Assembly: GCA_002395235.1 (NCBI GenBank)
Contig: DGWK01000005.1
Coordinates: forward strand, 1-23,257
Direction: 5' to 3'
From: Lachnospiraceae bacterium UBA4260
GTDB taxonomy: Bacteria > Bacillota > Clostridia > Lachnospirales > Lachnospiraceae
Length of the DNA: 23,257 nucleotides
In this document: piece after piece, positions 15,662-23,257 of the stretch
How the letters are laid out: each line of letters opens with the position of its first letter
Position numbering within the stretch: the first letter of the stretch is position 1
Notes under the pieces: model-generated
The model's input: only the letters and a program-made list of their open reading frames with translations
Told to the model about the DNA's origin: nothing
Database searches by the model: none
Made by a program: the position numbers and the translations under genes

Positions 15662-16816
15662 ATGAATGTTGCTATTTTAACATGGGGAGAGGAAGGAAAA
15701 CGGCTTTATAACCTGCTGAGTTCTGACCTAAATCACGAATACCATGTGAAATGTATTGCTGAAGTATATAGTCATTTATGGGGATCTATTAAAAATGACA
15801 AAGGAGAAGAAATAAAAATTGGTTCATTAGCTCATGCGGTATTTATGTACAGGCAGAATCAAATTGACTATTTCATCGTTCCTTCACTTAATGAAAGCCC
15901 GAATGGAGAAACGATTGTCCGGAGAATCAAAAAATATGATATTCCGGAATCAGCGCTCTTATATGCTCCAATTACCATATTTAAGGACAGTACTTTAAGC
16001 GACGAAGAAAGAATAGCAAGTATTTGTTTATATAGAAAGCGCAAAGAACTGGATTATCTGGAGTTCCATGTCACAGACCACTGCAATTTAAACTGTAAAA
16101 ATTGTTCAATGTTCAGCGGTCTGGTCGAGGGTGAAGTTTTTGCGGATTATGAAAAAACTCGAGAAGGTTTATTAAAACTAAAATCATTTTTCGATCATGT
16201 CAAAGTCTTTAGAATACTCGGAGGCGAACCTCTCCTTAACGATAGGCTTGAGGACTATATTTCTCTTGTCAGATCACTTTATCCCTATACTGATATAAGA
16301 GTCATCACAAATGGTATTCTGGTCAGAAGCATGAAACAGTCATTGATAAAGTCTCTTAAGGAAAATAAAGTCTCTTTTATTGTAACGGGTTACCCTGCAT
16401 TGGAAAACATACACGATGATGTTGCGGAATTTTTGCGAGCAAACGAGATCAGTCATGTTGTAGGGCCAACTATTTATAGATTTATGAAAATATACAATAA
16501 GGAAGGAGACTCGGATCCTGAAGCGGCTTTTTGTCATTGTAATTGGCGTGGGACTTGTGCGAACATTAAAGAGAACAAAATAGCGACATGCTTTGTACCA
16601 TTCGTGCTGCCATATCTTGTTAACCATTTTGATTTGGGACAGGTCAGGGACGATACAATTGATCTTTTTGGGGAAGGACTCACTACGGAAGCACTATTTG
16701 ATAGACTTAATCAGCCTATGGATGCATGCAGATACTGTACACAGAAGAGAATAATTGTGGATTGGGAGTTGATGGATAAGAACTCCAAGAACCGCATAGA
16801 AGATTGGACTGTATGA
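15662..16816 (+). CDS. Rossmann-like domain fused to radical SAM enzyme 3
   Basis: The protein is 384 residues from the ATG at 15662, which has agaggtgg upstream. An in-frame ATG at 15638 overlaps the preceding stop as TAATG but has no Shine-Dalgarno site. Residues 1-130 begin MNVAILTWGEEGKRLYNLL and look like a nucleotide-binding, PglD-like Rossmann domain. The rSAM core follows with C141-x3-C145-x2-C148, LGGEPLL and ITNG, and the C-terminus has ACRYC. An rSAM core behind a sugar-nucleotide-type Rossmann domain is not a usual RiPP maturase layout. The head may bind a cofactor or a second substrate. Confidence 0.8.
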   Translation: MNVAILTWGEEGKRLYNLLSSDLNHEYHVKCIAEVYSHLWGSIKNDKGEEIKIGSLAHAVFMYRQNQIDYFIVPSLNESPNGETIVRRIKKYDIPESALLYAPITIFKDSTLSDEERIASICLYRKRKELDYLEFHVTDHCNLNCKNCSMFSGLVEGEVFADYEKTREGLLKLKSFFDHVKVFRILGGEPLLNDRLEDYISLVRSLYPYTDIRVITNGILVRSMKQSLIKSLKENKVSFIVTGYPALENIHDDVAEFLRANEISHVVGPTIYRFMKIYNKEGDSDPEAAFCHCNWRGTCANIKENKIATCFVPFVLPYLVNHFDLGQVRDDTIDLFGEGLTTEALFDRLNQPMDACRYCTQKRIIVDWELMDKNSKNRIEDWTV

Positions 16817-16829
16817 CAGAGGATTATAT

Positions 16830-17705
16830 ATGTTTGAAAAAGACGTTGTAATTCCGGACAGAGATAATAAAACCTCTCGATTGCAGCTGGAATTGCTTAA
16901 AAAAACTGTATTTGGAAATAATAAAAAGAAGGTTATTAAAAACCTTGAAGTTTGGAATGGCATTCACTGTATGTTCAACTGTAAATATTGCTTTAGGGCA
17001 ATTCCGTTTGTGACCCAAAAGCCATATGATATCAATTTGATGAAACAAGACTTTCGTATTCTTTCCCAAATAGCAGACATCAAGGATGTCACAGTAGGAG
17101 GCGGCGATCCATTTTACTTCCATAAAATGGACGAACTACTTCCATTTCTTTTTAGAGACATAAAGGTACAGACAGTTACGATCAGAACAAATGGGTTAAC
17201 AATTCCTTCGGATACAGAATTGGTACTATTGAATAAATTTAGAGATACTGCTTTGGTCTCCTTGCAGATAATGGCATCTTCCGGAGTACTATTTGAACGA
17301 ATACTGGAATTTCAAAAGAAATTAGATTATGCTGACGTGAACTATCTGTGTGTCGATCAAACAGCAAGCGGATTATGGACTGACTGCGGAAGGCCAAGTA
17401 AGAGGCATCATTATCAATCGGCAAGACGTTCATATCTGGAATGTGAAATAAAGAGACACCCTACATTATTCGACGGTATTTTGTACGGATGCCCGCGGGG
17501 AGTAAATTACAGGGAGATAACAGGTAATGAACTCCCGCATTATGAAATGTTGAATCTCAGGATGAGCAGAAATATGAATATTGCAAGAGCTTTGTTTGAA
17601 ATCGTCACAGAGTCAGAGGAATACAGAGAATATTGCAGATGCTGTCTGGGAAGATCCGCCCGCAATCCTTTAAGATGCTCAAGCGATGAAAAATGGACTT
17701 CGTGA
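16830..17705 (+). CDS. Radical SAM enzyme 4 (GGGDP variant)
   Basis: The 291-residue protein has C47-x3-C51-x2-C54 after EVWNGIHC. Where most rSAM proteins have GGEP it has GGDP (residues 91-94), a conservative Glu-to-Asp change at the residue that contacts the SAM amino group. C-terminal cysteines (YGCPRG, YCRCCLG and a final Cys) suggest an auxiliary cluster. The spacer between the cluster motif and the next helix (IPFVTQKPYDINLM) matches that in the genes at 17799 and 21484, so the three form a subfamily. It lies 13 bp after the previous gene. Confidence 0.82.
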   Translation: MFEKDVVIPDRDNKTSRLQLELLKKTVFGNNKKKVIKNLEVWNGIHCMFNCKYCFRAIPFVTQKPYDINLMKQDFRILSQIADIKDVTVGGGDPFYFHKMDELLPFLFRDIKVQTVTIRTNGLTIPSDTELVLLNKFRDTALVSLQIMASSGVLFERILEFQKKLDYADVNYLCVDQTASGLWTDCGRPSKRHHYQSARRSYLECEIKRHPTLFDGILYGCPRGVNYREITGNELPHYEMLNLRMSRNMNIARALFEIVTESEEYREYCRCCLGRSARNPLRCSSDEKWTS

Positions 17706-17798
17706 CCGTAGAGGGGAATACTGTGTGATAACTATTCCAAATGTCTGTAATGTGTAACTGCTGAACGTTTTATATAAAATTAAAGATTAATATGTTTT

Positions 17799-18641
17799 AT
17801 GGATTATGAGAAGATAAGCTTTTATGAAGAGATACTTAAGCAGTATCGTATAATGTATGCAGATAAGGATGTCCCTTTATCTTATTTTGAAATATGGACC
17901 GGGCAATGTTGTACTTTAAGATGCCGGGATTGCTGTCATTTGATCCCAAAAGTAAAGCAGCGCATCTATGATATTGAAGCTCTTATTGAGGACTACACGA
18001 GGGTTGCGGATGTATGTGATATTGAATGCCTGTCAATAGTTGGAGGCGAGCCTTTTACTCATCCTGAACTGGCAAAACTTCTGCGAAGCGTAAAGGATAA
18101 TCAAAGAATTAAATCGGCAAAGATTATTACAAACGGAACTATTAAGCCGAATCCTGATATAATAGCGGCTTTGAAGGAACTTAAGGGAAAATTTGAAGTA
18201 CATGTAGATGGGTATAGGATCAACGAGAAAAAAGCCTTTGACTTTTTCGAATTGCTGGAGAACGAAGGAATTCCTGTACAGCTTTCAAATTATAAGGCAT
18301 GGAAATGGAAGCGTCTTGATCCGCCTGATGGTGTTACTTTTACACCGGAGCAAACAAAGAGAAATTTTGAATACTGCTGGGACAAGAAGTGTGTATCTTT
18401 GGCGGAGGGAATCCTGCACTCCTGCTTCAGAGGAATTGTATCTGAGGAAGTATATGGCCTTCCGATGAATGATTATGAAGATATTAGAATAAACAGCTAT
18501 GATGACCCCATAGAACTCAGGGCTCGTATTGCAACAGCTATTCACAGGAATATGTATAAAGAATACTGTTTGAAATGCTCGGGAATGAGCAGATATAACT
18601 ATGATGAGGTAGAACCCGGCATTCAGATGACAACCAGGTGA
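17799..18641 (+). CDS. Radical SAM enzyme 5
   Basis: The 280-residue enzyme has IWTGQCCTLRCRDCCHLIP with the cluster motif C38-x3-C42-x2-C45, then VGGEPFTHPEL and ITNGTI. The C-terminal part has cysteines in YCWDKKC, HSCFRG and YCLKCSG for an auxiliary cluster. It is a close paralogue of the gene at 21484, with cluster cysteines at the same residue numbers. A 93-bp gap precedes it, the longest within the downstream half of the operon. That gap is AT-rich near the start and lacks a good Shine-Dalgarno site, so a weak internal promoter is possible. Confidence 0.84.
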   Translation: MDYEKISFYEEILKQYRIMYADKDVPLSYFEIWTGQCCTLRCRDCCHLIPKVKQRIYDIEALIEDYTRVADVCDIECLSIVGGEPFTHPELAKLLRSVKDNQRIKSAKIITNGTIKPNPDIIAALKELKGKFEVHVDGYRINEKKAFDFFELLENEGIPVQLSNYKAWKWKRLDPPDGVTFTPEQTKRNFEYCWDKKCVSLAEGILHSCFRGIVSEEVYGLPMNDYEDIRINSYDDPIELRARIATAIHRNMYKEYCLKCSGMSRYNYDEVEPGIQMTTR

Positions 18642-18648
18642 AGAACTA

Positions 18649-20796
18649 ATGGATTGTAAATTGACTCTTGGAATACTGATAACCAGGCAATGCAACTTTT
18701 CCTGTGGCCATTGCATGCTTTCGTGTACCGGTAATCAATCATTGATCAGTCATCCGGTACTTATGCGATTCTTTGAAATTGTTGGAAGGCTGCGTCCCAA
18801 CACGGTTTCTATCCTCGGCGGTGAGCCTTCACTTTTTATAGATACCGTAGAAGAAATCGTAAAACATGTTAAGCCGTATTGCCGGGAAATCCGAATGCTC
18901 AGTAACGGAAGTTTCCTTCTGAACACAGAGAAGGAAAAACGTATCCGTAATATGGACATTATAGTTAGGATCACTGATGATGAATATCATAGGCAATGGT
19001 GGCCGAATGGCTTTGAAGAAAAATTGTATTCGTCAGGATATACTATTGTGAGACATAACTTTGGCAGTGATATGTTTCCTGTAGGAAGGGCTTCTGAGAA
19101 ATATAAGTACTGTTCTTACAGTATGCCATGTACTCTTCTCTTAGGAAGTATGGCAGAAGAGCGCGACAATGAGAGACGTATAATGATACAGATGGATGGT
19201 GGAGCTAACCTCTATTGTCCGACTTTAGAGGCAACTTTGGCAAATGTCTTTGAAGATGAGATTACTTATGAACTTTTGACCAAAAGGGAGAAAATCCTGC
19301 GGAATTACCTTTTTTCAAAAGTAATCAAAAATCCCTCTGATTTATATGTTAATAAAACATGCAATGAATGTCCGAATTATAGAGTTACCCGAAACTATAT
19401 TTATTATATGGATAAAAAAGTCGCGGATTGTGATAGTTTGTCAGGAGAAGAGAGAGAGATGGACGGCAATATTTTAAATAATATATTGATAAAAGAGTAT
19501 TGGGGTAAATATTCGCAGTCGCAAAGAGGGAAAATAATCAGCAGGATCGCGAGGAACTATGGGATCAGTTCATGCATAGTTAACAAAGACATAATGATAT
19601 CGTCGAATGAAAGTTGGACGTATGAACTTCCGACATATGGCATTTCAAACCAGAATAACTCCGGAAGATGCTGGCTTTATGCTGCACTGAATGTTCTGAG
19701 ACAGACAGTGAATAAAAAATATGAGTCTGATAAATTCTTTTTCTCTGCAAATTATCTTGCCTTCTATGATTTACTTGAGAAAGCCAATTATTTTTTGGAT
19801 ATGATGATAGATTTGGCGCCCCTTGACGCGTCCGACCGCACAGTTACTGAGATTATTAAAAATCCCGTACAGGACGCCGGCCAATGGCATTATTTTGTCG
19901 ATCTTGTGAAAAAATACGGTCTCGTTCCTGATTTGGAGATGAAATCTACTGCATGCTCATTGGACACGTCAGAAATGATTGGACTGCTGAACAGAATGCT
20001 CAGAAAGGATGCAGCAGAAATACGGGATCATTATCGAAAGAATAGATTTTTAACCAAAGATGGCAGGGAAAAGAAAGACATGCTATATAGAGTTTTTCGC
20101 CTGCTTGCAATATGTTTGGGTGAACCCTGTGGAACAGTTGGTGAAGTCCATATTGGCAATAAGATATTCCAAAAAGGAATGACGCCTCAGGAATTTGCTA
20201 TTGAGTGTATAGGATCTATGGATCAGTTTGATGAATATATACCGCTTATTAATGATCCCATGAGGTGTCGGTCATTTGATATGTGTTATGAAATAGAATA
20301 TCGAAAAGGAATGTCTGACGGATCGAACGTTCGGCTCCTCAATGTCCGCATGGATGAGATGGAAAAACTAATTATGACTCAGCTCTCTGACGGCAATCCC
20401 GTTTGGATCGGCGCGGATATGTCATTTTTTGTCGATAAAGAGAGAGAATTTTGCGATGAGTCGGTGATGGATATAAACAGTCTGATTCTCCAGAACATGC
20501 AGATGGAAAAAGGGGACGCGTTAGAACTTCAGGTTTCACAAATGACTCATTCAGTTGTCTTAAAGGGCTTTAAAACAGATGAAAGTGGGAATCCTGTGAA
20601 ATGGATCGCTGAGGACTCTCATGGGACAAATGCAGATAGGAAGGGAATGCTGACTCTTACTGAGGATTTTATGAAAAAATATGTCTATGAGGCGGTAATA
20701 CTTCGGAAATATCTTAAACCATCCCAGATAAGTATTTATGAAGGTGAGGCAGAGAAACTGCCGAGATGGGATCCGATTGGAGTATTGGCAAGATGA
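18649..20796 (+). CDS. Radical SAM / bleomycin-hydrolase (PepC) fusion
   Basis: A single 715-residue frame holds two enzymes. The N-terminal part (about 1-255) is an rSAM protein with C15-x3-C19-x2-C22, LGGEPS and later cysteines (TCNECPNY). The C-terminal part (about 275-715) is a C1B papain-like peptidase of the PepC/bleomycin-hydrolase group. It has NQNNSGRCW with the nucleophile at Cys341, MTHSVVLKGF with His634, and the conserved C-terminal tail WDPIGVLAR that in this family lies in the active-site cleft. The usual Asn of the ENSWG motif is replaced: EDSHG puts Asp656 there. PepC enzymes are cytoplasmic aminopeptidases in hexameric cages. Here the domain probably trims the modified peptide. 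The gene starts 7 bp after the previous stop, and its stop overlaps the next start as ATGA. Confidence 0.88.
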   Translation: MDCKLTLGILITRQCNFSCGHCMLSCTGNQSLISHPVLMRFFEIVGRLRPNTVSILGGEPSLFIDTVEEIVKHVKPYCREIRMLSNGSFLLNTEKEKRIRNMDIIVRITDDEYHRQWWPNGFEEKLYSSGYTIVRHNFGSDMFPVGRASEKYKYCSYSMPCTLLLGSMAEERDNERRIMIQMDGGANLYCPTLEATLANVFEDEITYELLTKREKILRNYLFSKVIKNPSDLYVNKTCNECPNYRVTRNYIYYMDKKVADCDSLSGEEREMDGNILNNILIKEYWGKYSQSQRGKIISRIARNYGISSCIVNKDIMISSNESWTYELPTYGISNQNNSGRCWLYAALNVLRQTVNKKYESDKFFFSANYLAFYDLLEKANYFLDMMIDLAPLDASDRTVTEIIKNPVQDAGQWHYFVDLVKKYGLVPDLEMKSTACSLDTSEMIGLLNRMLRKDAAEIRDHYRKNRFLTKDGREKKDMLYRVFRLLAICLGEPCGTVGEVHIGNKIFQKGMTPQEFAIECIGSMDQFDEYIPLINDPMRCRSFDMCYEIEYRKGMSDGSNVRLLNVRMDEMEKLIMTQLSDGNPVWIGADMSFFVDKEREFCDESVMDINSLILQNMQMEKGDALELQVSQMTHSVVLKGFKTDESGNPVKWIAEDSHGTNADRKGMLTLTEDFMKKYVYEAVILRKYLKPSQISIYEGEAEKLPRWDPIGVLAR

Positions 20797-21491
20797 GAAA
20801 GTGGAAATCCGACAGAATAGAAACGATATTTGCTCATTCAGCTGAAGAGGAGCATGCCGAAAAAATAAAGGCTGTGCTAAAAGACTATTACCCGGAACTT
20901 GATCCCCGGGAACAGCGAAGTCTTCCTGAGATTTTGGACAAGCTCTCAGCCTGGAAAGAGTTTGATGACTTCAGCAGTATTATAAACGGACTAAGAAGTG
21001 AGGTCTTATACAAGAGCAGAGTGCATGGAATATGGCATATTGAACGTACAGCTCTGTGGTGTGGTATCCTTTGCATGGAGCTCGGCGTTAAAGGGCGGAT
21101 GATGGAACTCTGTACTGTCTCTGCACTGTATCATGATATTGGAAGAATAGATGAAAGAGAAGATGGAGAACATGGCAGGAGAGGTGCAGAACTGTTTAAG
21201 AATGCCTTTCCGGAATATACAGGCCGGGAACGGGATTTGATATGTGCGCTAATAGAAGCACATTCACTCAATGACAGTGATAGCGGTAATATTATGGAAA
21301 AGTTTGCCTTAAATGACTATGAACCGGAATACCAAATGCTGCTTAAAATTCTAAAAGATGCTGACGCCTTAGAACGATTCCGTCTCACAGAACATTCACT
21401 GGCTACACATTATTTAAGGAATAAAATATCTCTTTCCTTTGTGGGAGCTGCGCTTGATATGGTTTTATACCAAAATAATAACAATGAATAA
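20793..21491 (+). CDS. HD-domain phosphohydrolase
   Basis: The 232-residue protein has the HD superfamily pattern: H78 and H82 in HGIWHIERT, YHDIGR with H114-D115, HGRRGAE, EAHS with H157, and KDADALERFR with D189 and D191. HD proteins bind divalent metals and usually hydrolyse phosphate esters such as nucleotides. The start at 20793 overlaps the upstream stop as ATGA. A longer start at 20766 would overlap by 31 bp. Its link to a peptide pathway is not obvious. It might remove a damaged nucleotide or a phosphate-bearing intermediate. Confidence 0.82.
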   Translation: MRKWKSDRIETIFAHSAEEEHAEKIKAVLKDYYPELDPREQRSLPEILDKLSAWKEFDDFSSIINGLRSEVLYKSRVHGIWHIERTALWCGILCMELGVKGRMMELCTVSALYHDIGRIDEREDGEHGRRGAELFKNAFPEYTGRERDLICALIEAHSLNDSDSGNIMEKFALNDYEPEYQMLLKILKDADALERFRLTEHSLATHYLRNKISLSFVGAALDMVLYQNNNNE

Positions 21492-22350
21492 AAAAAAGGA
21501 CTTATATTATTCAGGTAAATATATTGCTAACGTTTTCAAATATTCAAAAAAGAAAATTAATCTTTTCTTCTTAGAGGTATGGACGGGCAAGTGTTGTTCT
21601 CTGCGCTGCAAGGATTGCGTACACATGATTCCGTATCTTAAGCCGGTGTTGTTTGATATTGATAGCTTAATACGTGATATCGAAATACTCTCACAATTTT
21701 GCACGGTTAATTACCTTTCTATTGTTGGCGGTGAACCTCTTACAAATCCTGATCTTTATAAGCTGGTTGATTATATCGGACAAAATCCGGATATTACCTT
21801 TTGTAAGCTTTTAACTAATGGAACAATCATGCCCAGCCAAAGGCTCATGGAGTCAATGAAAGCCGCAGGGAAAAAGTTCATAGTACATGTGGATCAGTAT
21901 CCGGGAACTGAAGAAACTTCAACAATGATCTATCAGAAGATCGCATCAGCCGGGATAAGGTGTATTACTCTTCGACACAGTGTATTCAAAGAAATGCACT
22001 GGAAATATTTGGGAGGCGTTGATCAAAAAACGCTTCCTGAAGATATGAGCCAGGATATTTATAGAAGCTGCGGGCTCCGTGGCTGTTATACTCTGGCGGA
22101 TGGTGAATTTACAGCCTGTCCCAGGGGAATAACAACTGAGGAAATATATGATGTTCCTAAGAATAAATGGGAGAATATCAACATCCGAAAGCTGCCCAAT
22201 AATGTATGGGGCAGGGCACGTTTGGCAACTTCTATCGATCAGGGGATTTATAAGGATTATTGCAGGAATTGTCTGGGTATTACTGAACTCAATCCTCTTA
22301 CTGTTGATGCAGGCGTTCAATTAGAACTGAGAGATGTATCTCATGAATAG
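21484..22350 (+). CDS. Radical SAM enzyme 6, paralogue of 17799
   Basis: The protein is 288 residues from the ATG at 21484, which overlaps the HD gene by 8 bp. It has VWTGKCCSLRCKDCVHMIP with C38-x3-C42-x2-C45, SIVGGEPLTNPDL and LLTNGTI. C-terminal cysteines (SCGLRGC, TACPRG, YCRNCLG) again suggest an auxiliary cluster. It matches the gene at 17799 through most of its length. Two such paralogues in one operon suggest either two substrates or two successive steps. Confidence 0.84.
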   Translation: MNKKKDLYYSGKYIANVFKYSKKKINLFFLEVWTGKCCSLRCKDCVHMIPYLKPVLFDIDSLIRDIEILSQFCTVNYLSIVGGEPLTNPDLYKLVDYIGQNPDITFCKLLTNGTIMPSQRLMESMKAAGKKFIVHVDQYPGTEETSTMIYQKIASAGIRCITLRHSVFKEMHWKYLGGVDQKTLPEDMSQDIYRSCGLRGCYTLADGEFTACPRGITTEEIYDVPKNKWENINIRKLPNNVWGRARLATSIDQGIYKDYCRNCLGITELNPLTVDAGVQLELRDVSHE

Positions 22351-23131
22351 AATGGATGATGCGATTAGAGCTTTTGAGAAGAAACTTGATTCTTGTGGCG
22401 ACAAGAAAGAAATAAGAAGTGCTGACTTTGTATACCGCTATCGAGTATATACTGTATCGACTGAAAGTGCATTACGGGCAGTCGGAAGAAAAAAGAAAGA
22501 AGCTGCTTTAATACGGATGATGGGAGCGCAGCTGGAGGAAAAATTCTTAGAAGAGCCGCTCGATTATGTAATGGAAATAGTCAAGCAAATTGGAGCACCG
22601 GTTTTGGATGAGATTGAACGACTTCGCCATATAATGAGTGGAATTCTGGCAAAAGAAGGGGAACTTATTCACTTTTCAGGAGAAAACGGTTTGCCTGAGA
22701 TAAAGGCTCTTTCTTCAAAGCCTAATATGTATGGCACTGAGAATCGGAAATGTGTATTTGCAACTTCTGATGAAACATCAAAAGCACTATATGCTGCAAG
22801 GGTCACTGCCGGCGGAATGACAGTTGACCGGGAAAAATGCATTTTTAAGAATGATCCTTTTTCCGGGTATCGTGAAGGAGAGTATATTTTAAAAAAGCGC
22901 GCTTATGCATATATTCTTAATCCGGAGGATTTTATGCCTGTAATAGACTTTACAGTTGACAAAGTCGGAAAGTGCCATATCCATTTTGAAGGGGAGTGGA
23001 TGTCTGAAAAAGAAAGCGTAAGACCTAAAGCTTGCTTTGAAATTGACTCGGTGAAAGAAAGCTCATTTGATGGAATCGAATTGTTGTATGAGTCAGCGGA
23101 TGGCAGTACAGTTCCGGTCTTGAGCATGTAG
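22343..23131 (+). CDS. ART-like protein, paralogue of 14805
   Basis: The protein is 262 residues from the ATG at 22343, which overlaps the rSAM stop by 8 bp. In-frame starts at 22334 and 22352 are possible. The N-terminal 100 residues are helical. The conserved region has ELIHFSGENGLPEI (H110), VFATSDETSKALYAARV, KCIFKNDPF, FMPVIDF and GEWMSEKESV, aligning block by block with the protein at 14805. This is the clearer of the two for an ADP-ribosyltransferase-like fold: a His in a short first strand, then VFAT.D...A..YA. It closes the operon. The function is unknown. Confidence 0.6.
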   Translation: MNRMDDAIRAFEKKLDSCGDKKEIRSADFVYRYRVYTVSTESALRAVGRKKKEAALIRMMGAQLEEKFLEEPLDYVMEIVKQIGAPVLDEIERLRHIMSGILAKEGELIHFSGENGLPEIKALSSKPNMYGTENRKCVFATSDETSKALYAARVTAGGMTVDREKCIFKNDPFSGYREGEYILKKRAYAYILNPEDFMPVIDFTVDKVGKCHIHFEGEWMSEKESVRPKACFEIDSVKESSFDGIELLYESADGSTVPVLSM

Positions 23132-23191
23132 GCCCGAAAGTCTCATAGATTTGCTTTGTGTTGCAGTTGTTAAATATAACAAATAAAAAGA

Positions 23192-23226
23192 ACCCGAAAG
23201 GCCTTTTTTTTACGGGCTTTTCGGGT
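23192..23226 (-). terminator. Terminator of the tRNA gene on the minus strand
   Basis: A 12-bp stem (23192-23203 with 23215-23226) has one G-U pair. Read on the minus strand it is followed by ttctttttattt, a good T tract. It lies 10 bp past the tRNA 3' end. The left repeat copy has only half of this hairpin. Confidence 0.65.
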
Positions 23227-23257
23227 GCTTTCTTCGTAGCGAGAGGGGGACTTGAAC
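23209..23257. repeat. Right copy of 49-bp tRNA-end direct repeat
   Basis: This is the partner of 27-75. It overlaps the tRNA 3' end and half of its terminator hairpin, which fits the intact target side of an integration site. Confidence 0.6.
23237..23257 (-). tRNA. tRNA 3' end, cut by window edge
   Basis: On the minus strand the window edge enters a tRNA at the T-arm: T-loop TTCAAGT, T-stem strand CCCCC, acceptor strand TCTCGCT, discriminator A at 23237. CCA is not encoded. The anticodon lies outside the window, so the isotype cannot be named. Confidence 0.65.

Noticed and set aside
17706..17798. Possible small peptide gene between rSAM 4 and rSAM 5
   Set aside because: The only ATG frame is seven codons long and has no ribosome binding site.

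Overview
The window looks like an accessory island from an anaerobic Firmicute of the Lachnospiraceae type (for example Butyrivibrio or Pseudobutyrivibrio). This is inferred from three things: BspA-type leucine-rich-repeat proteins, a DUF6273-type protein, and an unusual density of radical SAM (rSAM) enzymes with Firmicute-style Shine-Dalgarno sites. Both ends carry a roughly 49-bp direct repeat that includes the 3' end of a tRNA on the minus strand, so the whole window may lie between attachment-like sites. No integrase is present.

Positions 1-7000 are largely a gene graveyard with a few intact genes. There is a frameshifted and internally deleted IS4-type transposase, two partial copies of one unknown minus-strand gene, an intact GC-richer gene fusing a bacterial PARG-type macrodomain to an ADP-ribosylglycohydrolase, an SH3-like hypothetical protein, two broken BspA-type genes, and an 80-90 bp scrap of an rSAM maturase gene. 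Positions 7074-10781 hold a class I methyltransferase, a full-length BspA-type LRR protein without a signal peptide, and a coiled-coil protein with a C-terminal DUF6273 (C-type-lectin-like) domain.

Positions 10802-23131 are the main feature: about 12.3 kb of tightly packed plus-strand genes, many overlapping by a few bases. The order is rSAM, PqqD-like recognition element, SPASM rSAM, U32-like Fe-S protein, a 44-residue Trp-rich peptide, a structured terminator-like element, an ART-like protein, a Rossmann-rSAM fusion, two more rSAMs, an rSAM fused to a bleomycin-hydrolase/PepC peptidase, an HD hydrolase, a seventh rSAM, and a second ART-like protein. The layout fits a ribosomally made, post-translationally modified peptide (RiPP) pathway. 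In this reading the small peptide with three Gly-Trp units is the substrate, the PqqD-like protein presents its leader, several rSAM enzymes modify the core, and the C1B-type peptidase domain trims it. No transporter is encoded, so the product may stay inside the cell or leave by an unlinked exporter. I do not recognise this gene set as a described pathway. The substrate assignment and the chemistry are inference.
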